Origin: Modestobacter sp.
Lineage (GTDB): Bacteria > Actinomycetota > Actinomycetes > Mycobacteriales > Geodermatophilaceae
Direction of reading: 5' to 3'
Length of the DNA stretch: 6,027 bases
NCBI GenBank assembly: GCA_025963425.1
Contig: JAOPUQ010000040.1
Span: 1 to 6,027, forward strand
The position numbers were made by a program, and so were the translations under genes. Positions 1 to 4,986 of this stretch are shown in pieces (position 1 is the first letter of the stretch; every line of letters begins with the position of its first letter). A model generated the notes under the pieces. It ran no database searches and had not been told where the DNA came from. It saw only the letters and a list, made by a program, of their open reading frames with translations.

Positions 1-645
1 GTCGGCGGCGGCCCGCGCGCGCAGGGCGGCGATCGCGGCCGCGGGATCGGCGGCGCCGTAGACGGCCGAGCCCGCGACGAAGACGTCGGCGCCGGCCTCG
101 GCGGCCTGCTCGATGGTGTCGGCGTTGATGCCGCCGTCGACCTCGAGGAACAGCCGCAGGTGGCCGGCCTCGACCAGGCGGCGGGCCTCGCGGACCTTGG
201 GCAGCACCTCGGGCATGAACGACTGCCCGCCGAAGCCGGGCTCGACGGTCATGACCAGCAGGGTGTCGAAGTCGGGCAGGACGTCGAGGTAGGCCTCCAG
301 CGGGGTGCCCGGCTTGATGGCCAGCCCGGCCAGGGCACCGGCGGCCTTGAGGTCGCGGGCCACGGCGCGCGGGTCGGTGCAGGCCTCGGCGTGCACGGTG
401 ACGTTGCGGGCCCCGGCCTCGGCGTAGCCCGGCGCCCAGCGCTCGGGGTTCTCGATCATCAGGTGACAGTCCAGCGGGACCGGGCTGACCGCCTGGATCG
501 CCTGGACGACCGGCAGGCCCAGGGTCAGGTTCGGCACGAAGTGCGCGTCCATCACGTCGACGTGCAGCCAGTCGGCGGTCGCGACCCGCTGGACCTCGTC
601 GGCCAGGCGGGCGAAGTCCGCGGACAGCAGGCTGGGCGCGATCAT
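1..645 (-). CDS. rpe: Ribulose-phosphate 3-epimerase, 3' end cut by window edge
   Basis: Cytosolic TIM-barrel enzyme that interconverts D-ribulose 5-phosphate and D-xylulose 5-phosphate in the pentose phosphate pathway. The reading frame gives 215 residues, close to the usual 220-230, so only a short C-terminal tail is missing at the left edge. The start MIAPSLLSADFA is the family hallmark. Expected metal and catalytic positions are visible: S8, H28-V-D30-V-M32-D33, H61 in DCHLM, the MTVEPGFGGQ loop at 132-141, D170 in VDGGIN, and the phosphate-binding end VAGSAVYG (190-197). The ATG at 645 is preferred because the conserved core begins there. An in-frame GTG at 658-660 would add five residues (MSREP), and neither start has a strong Shine-Dalgarno sequence. 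It lies 112 bp downstream of the phosphopantetheinyl transferase gene on the same strand. It is a housekeeping gene and probably not part of the peptide cluster. Identification is secure; the start is less so. Confidence 0.96.
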   Translation of the reverse strand, partial: MIAPSLLSADFARLADEVQRVATADWLHVDVMDAHFVPNLTLGLPVVQAIQAVSPVPLDCHLMIENPERWAPGYAEAGARNVTVHAEACTDPRAVARDLKAAGALAGLAIKPGTPLEAYLDVLPDFDTLLVMTVEPGFGGQSFMPEVLPKVREARRLVEAGHLRLFLEVDGGINADTIEQAAEAGADVFVAGSAVYGAADPAAAIAALRARAAAD

Positions 646-661
646 CGGTTCCCGGGACACC

Positions 662-725
662 CGGTGATCGTAGGTGGCGCCGGATCGTCATCCGACCGGC
701 GACAGCGGGACGAGGACGATCACCG
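662..725. repeat. 10-bp perfect inverted repeat with a smaller hairpin inside
   Basis: The arms cggtgatcgt (662-671) and acgatcaccg (716-725) are perfect reverse complements separated by 44 bp, in the gap between the phosphopantetheinyl transferase and rpe. Inside lies a smaller hairpin, cggat (681-685) and atccg (690-694), with a 4-base loop. An alternative pairing is gccgg (679-683) with ccggc (696-700). The left arm touches the alternative GTG start of rpe. There is no T-tract, so it does not look like a simple intrinsic terminator. It could be an operator, an RNA structure in the rpe leader, or chance in GC-rich DNA. The repeat is certain; a function is not. Confidence 0.5.
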
Positions 726-757
726 CGCGTGCGGGGGCCTCCAGCCTGCGGCCGTCA

Positions 758-1519
758 TCAGGTCGACAGGCGCAGCAGCGGACCGGCGTCCGCCTCCAGC
801 ACCTTCGTGGACGGACCGCCCAGCACGGCGAGTGAGGCGATCGAACCGGGCGGCGGGTGCAACGGGTGCAGCGACAGGCGACCGACCAGCGCCTCGTGGC
901 CGCGCCAGCGCAGCACCCGGGGCGGCGCCGACGGCGGGGAGACGACGAGCTCCTCCAGCGGCGATGCCAGCCCCTCCCCGGTGGCCTTCAGGACGGCCTC
1001 CTTCCGCGTCCAGTAGGTGGTGAACCCGTGCGCCCGGTCCTCACCCGCCGAACCGGCCAGTGCACCGCGCTCCTCCCCCGCGAGCGTGGCGCCGACAAGG
1101 AGGTCCAGTTCCGCCGGCTCGAGTTCCACGACCGCTTCGACATCCACGCCGATCGGTGTCCCGCGGGCCACGGCGACGACGACGCAGCTGCCCGAGTGCG
1201 CGACGGAGATGTGCAGGGCCGGCGCGGCCGGCAGCCACGGCTTGCCGTGCTGCCGGCCGCACCGGGCACAGCTGCGGTCGACCCGCAGCCGATCGGGCGG
1301 GGTACCGGTGGCCGACCCCAGGACGACCCGGGCGACCACCCAGGCCGCGGTCAGCCGCTGCCGGTCGGCGGGCAGGGCGAGCCTGGACCGCCGCTCCAGG
1401 TCGACGCTCCCGAGCAGCGCGTCGTGCTCCGGCCGGACGTCGTCCAGCCCGACCCACCACACCTGGCAGGCGCCGGGGAAGAGCGTCGGAACCGTGGTGG
1501 TGGCACGGTCGCCGGTCAA
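758..1519 (-). CDS. Sfp-type 4'-phosphopantetheinyl transferase
   Basis: Transfers 4'-phosphopantetheine from coenzyme A to the active serine of carrier-protein domains, turning apo-NRPS or PKS into the holo form. The 253-residue length fits the Sfp/Gsp family (about 220-260), not the short AcpS type. Motifs in order: C84-x-x-C87 followed by HGKPWL (91-96), HISVAHSG (103-110), the Mg2+-binding GVDVE with D126 and E128, and W170-x-x-K173-E174-A-x-L-K178-A-x-G-x-G-L (170-184). The start is TTG at 1517-1519, with GGTGAG only 3 bp upstream (1523-1528). No other start extends the frame upstream, and a GTG at codon 20 has no Shine-Dalgarno sequence. It follows the PLP enzyme after 79 bp without a clear terminator, so cotranscription is likely. 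It is the obvious candidate to activate the NRPS carrier domain at the right edge. Family assignment is secure; the partner is inferred from position. Confidence 0.93.
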   Translation of the reverse strand: MTGDRATTTVPTLFPGACQVWWVGLDDVRPEHDALLGSVDLERRSRLALPADRQRLTAAWVVARVVLGSATGTPPDRLRVDRSCARCGRQHGKPWLPAAPALHISVAHSGSCVVVAVARGTPIGVDVEAVVELEPAELDLLVGATLAGEERGALAGSAGEDRAHGFTTYWTRKEAVLKATGEGLASPLEELVVSPPSAPPRVLRWRGHEALVGRLSLHPLHPPPGSIASLAVLGGPSTKVLEADAGPLLRLST

Positions 1520-1598
1520 CGGCTCACCGCCGGTGCTCCGTACCGCGTGGACGGGGTCGACGGGGCTCTTCCCGGGCGCCCTCGCGGGTCCGGCGCTG

Positions 1599-2768
1599 TC
1601 ACCCTGAGCAGTCGCCTGCCAGAGCCTGCTCGACCTCGTCGAGCCGCTCGACGACCGCTATCCGGGCCCGGTCGGTAGGTGCACCGAATGCCTTCACCTC
1701 CCGGCCGGTGACCAGCAGGACGACGGCCTCCGACCGGTCCACCAGACCGCGTTCGATGGCGCGATCCAGCCCGGCCAGGGCGGCCGCGCCGGCGGGTTCA
1801 GCCCCCACGCCCGCCCGACCGGCCAACGTCTCGACCGCGCTCAGCAGCGCGCGCTCGGTGACCGCCACCATGCCTCCGCCGCTCTGGCGCACCGCGTCCA
1901 GCACGGCGTCCCCGATGGCCGGGCGCAGGACCGCGATGCCGTCGGCGGCCGTGGCGGCAGGGTCCAGTTCCGCCGGTCCGGCGGGCTCACCGAGCCAGGC
2001 GCGCACCAGGGGCTGACAGCGCTCGGCCTGGACCCCGATCAGCCGCGGTCGCCGCTCGGCCAGGCCACAGCTGACGAGTTCGGCGAAACCCTTGTCGAGG
2101 GCCACGAGCGTGGGGCCGTCCCCGACCGGGACGACCATCGCGTCCGGGACCCGACGGCCGAGCTGTTCCCACACCTCGAACGCGACGGTCTTCTTCGCCT
2201 CGATGGTGTACGGGTTGGCGCCGGTGTTGCGGTCGAGCCAGCCGAACGTGCGGGCTGCGCCCCGGGACAGGTCGACCGCGGCCGCGTACCCGGCACGCAC
2301 CTGGAACACCCACGCGCCGGCCTGGGTCATCAGCCCGAGCTTCTCGCGCTGACAGTCGGCGGACACGAAGATGACGGCCCGCAGTCCGGCTGCCGCGGCG
2401 CCGAAGGAGGTGGCGACGGCGGCGTTTCCGGTGGAGGCGGTCGTGATCGTGTCCACCCCCCGCCGCAGCCCGTCCTCGATCACCAGGGCCGTGGCGCGGT
2501 CCTTGTTCGACGCGGTCGGGTTACGCGTCTCGTCCTTGATCCACAACTGCGGCATGCCCACCGCCTGGCGGAGGGCCGGGGCGGGCAGCAGCGGTGTGCC
2601 CCCGATCGGCAAGGGGTAACGCACCGGACCATCCGGCACCGGCAGCAACCCCCGGTACCGCCACATCGTGAAAGACGGTGGCCGGTCCTGCGGGATCAGC
2701 GCAGCGTCGTAGTCGTACTGCAGCCACTCGCATCCCGCTCGGGCGACCGACGTCGTCACGCTGCCCAC
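1599..2768 (-). CDS. Threonine-synthase-like PLP enzyme, possibly for diamino-acid precursor supply
   Basis: Fold-type-II PLP enzyme of 389 residues, most like the archaeal-type threonine synthases: CEW at 13-15, MWRYRGLLP (35-43), GGTPLLPA (56-63), KDETRNPTASNKDRA (78-92) with K89 as the expected Schiff-base lysine, STGNAAVA (112-119), EAKKTVAFEVWEQLG (190-204), PVGDGPTL (214-221) as the PLP-phosphate loop, and GAEPAGAAALAG (322-333). The lysine loop differs from the usual NPTGSFKDRG at three places (A86, N88, A92), and the phosphate loop is VGDGPT instead of GGGTG. The substrate may therefore not be O-phosphohomoserine. Position between SbnB and the phosphopantetheinyl transferase suggests making a nonproteinogenic amino acid, for example by beta-replacement on O-phosphoserine or a relative; this is inference. 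The GTG start at 2766-2768 has GGAGGG 10 bp upstream. A second GTG at 2757-2759 is possible. A true threonine synthase is the main alternative. Confidence 0.85.
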   Translation of the reverse strand: MGSVTTSVARAGCEWLQYDYDAALIPQDRPPSFTMWRYRGLLPVPDGPVRYPLPIGGTPLLPAPALRQAVGMPQLWIKDETRNPTASNKDRATALVIEDGLRRGVDTITTASTGNAAVATSFGAAAAGLRAVIFVSADCQREKLGLMTQAGAWVFQVRAGYAAAVDLSRGAARTFGWLDRNTGANPYTIEAKKTVAFEVWEQLGRRVPDAMVVPVGDGPTLVALDKGFAELVSCGLAERRPRLIGVQAERCQPLVRAWLGEPAGPAELDPAATAADGIAVLRPAIGDAVLDAVRQSGGGMVAVTERALLSAVETLAGRAGVGAEPAGAAALAGLDRAIERGLVDRSEAVVLLVTGREVKAFGAPTDRARIAVVERLDEVEQALAGDCSG

Positions 2769-2908
2769 GTCGTGGCCGCCCTCCGCACCGGGTGCCGGCG
2801 CATCTCGTGCTGACCGACGTGAACGTGCCCGAGGTGGACCTGCAACTCCCCCTCCGGGGCAGTTCGCCCCTCGCCTCCCGGTCGGCAGCTGAGCGCGGAA
2901 CTGCTCAT
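2756..2908 (-). CDS. Possible 50-residue micro-ORF bridging sbnB and the PLP-enzyme gene
   Basis: An ATG at 2906-2908 overlaps the TGA stop of sbnB as ATGA. The frame ends in a TGA at 2756-2758 that overlaps a GTG (2757-2759) within the start region of the PLP gene as GTGA, so this frame exactly fills the 136-bp gap. The predicted peptide starts MSSSALSCRP. It carries five histidines between residues 25 and 39 and ends basic and hydrophobic (RRAATTWAA). By hand count its codons show GC of roughly 74, 60 and 84 percent at positions 1, 2 and 3, which resembles coding sequence. Against it: no clear Shine-Dalgarno sequence precedes the ATG, no family is recognised, and the same frame is also open across part of sbnB, so openness alone is weak evidence. 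An internal TTG at 2843-2845 has a strong GGAGG (2851-2855) 5 bp upstream. It could be a coupling or leader peptide, or just spacer DNA. Confidence 0.3.
   Translation of the reverse strand: MSSSALSCRPGGEGRTAPEGELQVHLGHVHVGQHEMRRHPVRRAATTWAA
2779..2784 (-). promoter_or_regulatory. Shine-Dalgarno sequence of the PLP-enzyme gene
   Basis: On the minus strand these bases read GGAGGG and end 10 bp before the GTG at 2766-2768. They are 19 bp from the second GTG at 2757-2759, which is too far for good initiation. This favours the longer start unless translation is coupled from upstream. Confidence 0.55.
2856..2870 (-). other. Small GC hairpin upstream of an internal Shine-Dalgarno sequence
   Basis: On the minus strand GGGGC (2866-2870) and GCCCC (2856-2860) form a 5-bp stem around a 5-base loop. 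It is followed at once by GGAGGGGGAG, a strong ribosome-binding-like purine run, and a TTG at 2843-2845. There is no U-tract, so it is not a standard terminator. It may be an RNA structure affecting translation in the sbnB-PLP gap, or chance. Confidence 0.25.
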
Positions 2909-3963
2909 CCGTACCGGCGCAGCTCGTGGAAGAAGTCCTCGACCACGTGCAGCTGGCCGGAGCGCACCACCTCGTCGTAGACGAACTTGGCCGCCGCGAG
3001 GTCGAGCACGCCGAGGCCGAAGGGGGAGAACACCACCGTCCGGTCCGCGGGCACCGTCACCCGGCCGGCCATCACGTCGTCCAACGTCCCGTCCAGGAAG
3101 TCCCGGTTGCCGGTGAGCTGTTCGGCCAGGTGCGGGGAGGTGTTGGCCTTCAGGCAGTGCTCGACGTCGTCCACGATGTTGGTCGAGGCGAGCAGGATGT
3201 CCGGCTCGAGGTCGCGCAGCGACACGTGCAGCACCACCGGGGCGTGCTCGAACCACGACAGATCGCCGACGTGCGGCTGCCCGGCCACGGTGGCGAAGAC
3301 CACCAGGTCGCTGGAGCGGATCAGCTGCTCGGGGCTCTCGTGCACCGTGACCCGGGCGGCGGTGCCCGACCGCTCCAGGTGACCGCGGAAGCCGGCCGCG
3401 CTGTCGGCGGACAGGTCGTGCACCCCGATCTCGTCGAACGACCAGCCGGTGCCGGCCAGGAAGGTGTGGATGTAGCGGGCGATCAGGCCCACCCCGAAGA
3501 ACCCGACGCGCGTCGCCCGTGGCCGGCCGCGGCTGAGCCAGTCCGCCGCCAGCGCCGCCGACGCCGCCGTCCGGGTGGCGCTGATGATCGAGCTCTCCAG
3601 GCAGGCGAACGGGTAGCCGGTGTCGTGGTCGTTGAGGATCAGCACGGCCGAGGCCCTGGGGATCCCCGCGGCCACGTTCTCCGGAAAGCTGGAGATCCAC
3701 TTCACGCCGTCCACCCGCACCTGCCCGCCGATCGAGGCGGGCAGCGCGATGATCCGGGCGGTCGGGCGGTCGGGGAAGCGCAGGAAGTAGGACGGCGGGT
3801 TCACCGAGTCCCCGGCGCCGTGCAGCCGGTAGGTGGCCTCGACGAGTTCCACGATCTCCTTCTCGCGCCCCTCCAGGGCCTGCTGGACCTGGCCACCGGG
3901 GATCACCGCGAACGACGGCACGGTCAGCTGTGGCTCCGCCGGGGAAGCCGGGACGGCGCTCAT
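2905..3963 (-). CDS. sbnB: SbnB-type 2,3-diaminopropionate biosynthesis dehydrogenase
   Basis: Member of the ornithine cyclodeaminase/mu-crystallin family, closest by eye to SbnB. In the known staphyloferrin B pathway, SbnB oxidatively cleaves N-(1-amino-1-carboxy-2-ethyl)-L-glutamate with NAD+, giving L-2,3-diaminopropionate and 2-oxoglutarate. The 352 residues match SbnB's usual size. Visible features: SVNPPSYFLRFPDRPTARIIALPA (53-76), K88 in DGVKWISSFPEN (the substrate lysine region), the NDHDTGYPFACLES stretch (111-124), a Rossmann motif G157-V-G159-L-I-A162 for NAD+, and the C-terminal FSPFGLGVLDLAAAKFVYD (312-330) that is distinctive of this subfamily. Its ATG overlaps the stop of the upstream oxygenase gene as ATGA, with GAGGTG 8 bp before it, so the two are surely in one operon and translationally coupled. 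The usual partner SbnA, a cysteine-synthase-like enzyme, is not seen here. Subfamily call is strong; the exact substrate is inferred. Confidence 0.9.
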   Translation of the reverse strand: MSAVPASPAEPQLTVPSFAVIPGGQVQQALEGREKEIVELVEATYRLHGAGDSVNPPSYFLRFPDRPTARIIALPASIGGQVRVDGVKWISSFPENVAAGIPRASAVLILNDHDTGYPFACLESSIISATRTAASAALAADWLSRGRPRATRVGFFGVGLIARYIHTFLAGTGWSFDEIGVHDLSADSAAGFRGHLERSGTAARVTVHESPEQLIRSSDLVVFATVAGQPHVGDLSWFEHAPVVLHVSLRDLEPDILLASTNIVDDVEHCLKANTSPHLAEQLTGNRDFLDGTLDDVMAGRVTVPADRTVVFSPFGLGVLDLAAAKFVYDEVVRSGQLHVVEDFFHELRRYG

Positions 3964-4964
3964 CGGGCGCTCACCTCGACCGTCGGCGAGCAGTCCGCCA
4001 GGCGCACCGCGTCGGCCAGCCCGACGAGCACCTCCCGCGGCCCCTCGTAGGCCTCCCTGCTGTGCGCGGTGCGGACGTTGTCCACGAGCATCAGGTCACC
4101 GGCCTGCCACGGCTCGCGCCTGGTGGTGGCCTCGTACACCTCGTTGAGCAGCTGCACGACGTCCTCGCCGATCGGGTCACCGTTGCCGTAGCGGGTGGTG
4201 AACGGCAGCCCGTCAGCCCCGAAGACGTCCACGAGGTACTCGCGCACCTCGGGGTCGATCGTCCACTCGCTGAGGAAGGCGATCTGGTTGAACCAGCAGC
4301 GCTGACCGCTGACCGGGTGACGCACCACGGCGCTGCGGCGCTGCCGGGTGCGGAGTCCGCCGTCGGGGTGCCACTCGGCGTCGATCGCGTGGGCGCGGCA
4401 GTAGCTGTCGATGGCGGCACGGTCCTCGGTGCCGAACGCCTCGGCCGGAGACGCCCCGATCTCGTCGTTGTAGTTCCGGATGAGCAGCCAGCCCTCCCGC
4501 TCGAACCGTCGCACCAGCTCCGGAGGCAGCGCCTCGAGCACGGTCGGCGAATCGGCCACCGCGGTCGCCCCGCCGGCGGTGGGCGCGCTGAGGCACGCGA
4601 AGAGCATCAGGCCGGGGAACTCGAGGGTGTAGCTGAGTTCGTGGTGCATGCACATCTGCTGGGTCGGCGGCCACTTCGTCGAGGCGTACACGCCCGCGGA
4701 GTAGCTCTCCCGGGGCGCGAAGGCCTCCCTCTCGGTCATCAGTCCGGTCGCCAGCCGCTGGAAGACGGCCGCCACCTCGGCCGGGTCGCGCAGCCCGAGC
4801 CCGCGGACGACGACCGAACCGTGTTCGGCGACGACTGCTCGAAGCGATTCCCGGTGCTCGGCGGCCCAGTTCGGCCCGTCACCGATGGCCTCGGTCCGCA
4901 GCACCGGAGGTCTGCCGTTGTGCAGGTCCACGGCCAGCAGGGACGCCGGGGATGAGGTCGACAT
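3960..4964 (-). CDS. SyrP-like TauD/TfdA-family Fe(II)/2-oxoglutarate-dependent oxygenase
   Basis: Double-stranded beta-helix oxygenase of 334 residues, of the kind found in NRPS clusters. SyrP of syringomycin is the known example and hydroxylates an aspartyl residue on a carrier protein. The iron ligands are expected to be H107-x-E109 in MCMHHELSYT and H301 in TAHSREAYEGPR, with R310 binding the 2-oxoglutarate carboxylate. Other typical stretches are SAPTAGGATAVADS (126-139), WHPDGGLRTRQ (198-208), VRHPVSGQRCWFNQ (214-227), YGNGDPIGEDVV (259-270) and WQAGDLMLVDN (286-296). The ATG at 4962-4964 is chosen because AGAGGA lies 6 bp upstream and the protein then starts only 22 bp after the NRPS stop. 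The frame stays open to 5291 but that part overlaps the NRPS thioesterase. It probably hydroxylates, epoxidises or desaturates an amino-acid residue of the peptide. The reaction and substrate cannot be read from the sequence. Confidence 0.9.
   Translation of the reverse strand: MSTSSPASLLAVDLHNGRPPVLRTEAIGDGPNWAAEHRESLRAVVAEHGSVVVRGLGLRDPAEVAAVFQRLATGLMTEREAFAPRESYSAGVYASTKWPPTQQMCMHHELSYTLEFPGLMLFACLSAPTAGGATAVADSPTVLEALPPELVRRFEREGWLLIRNYNDEIGASPAEAFGTEDRAAIDSYCRAHAIDAEWHPDGGLRTRQRRSAVVRHPVSGQRCWFNQIAFLSEWTIDPEVREYLVDVFGADGLPFTTRYGNGDPIGEDVVQLLNEVYEATTRREPWQAGDLMLVDNVRTAHSREAYEGPREVLVGLADAVRLADCSPTVEVSAR
3972..3977 (-). promoter_or_regulatory. Shine-Dalgarno sequence of sbnB
   Basis: The minus strand reads GAGGTG and ends 8 bp before the sbnB ATG, inside the last codons of the oxygenase gene. 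Together with the ATGA stop/start overlap it fixes the sbnB start and supports translational coupling. Confidence 0.7.
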
Positions 4965-4970
4965 CTGATG

Positions 4971-4976
4971 TCCTCT
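4971..4976 (-). promoter_or_regulatory. Shine-Dalgarno sequence of the oxygenase gene
   Basis: The minus strand reads AGAGGA, 6 bp before the ATG at 4962-4964, within the 22-bp gap after the NRPS stop. It decides the start of the oxygenase against longer readings of the same open frame. The gap is too short for a promoter or terminator, so the gene is transcribed with the NRPS. Confidence 0.75.
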
Positions 4977-4986
4977 CAGTTGCTGC

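Noticed and set aside
160..1023. Long + strand open frame opposite rpe and the PPTase gene
   Set aside because: It spans two well-recognised minus-strand genes and the gap between them, has low-complexity Arg/Gly/Pro-rich translation, and matches no family. It is a high-GC antisense shadow.
1227..1268. Paired cysteines C84 and C87 plus H91 in the PPTase as a new zinc site
   Set aside because: A CxxCG-xxHGKP arrangement is, from general knowledge, common in actinobacterial Sfp-type transferases, so it is not a novelty.
1520..1598. Possible terminator between the PLP gene and the PPTase gene
   Set aside because: GC-rich short complementarities are present, but no strong stem followed by a T-run is seen on the minus strand.
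2926..4050. 374-codon + strand open frame opposite sbnB
   Set aside because: Entirely antisense to a gene with clear family motifs. Its translation is Gly/Val/His/Arg-rich without domain signatures.
3930..4955. 341-codon + strand open frame opposite the oxygenase gene
   Set aside because: Antisense shadow created by third-position GC bias; no recognisable motifs.
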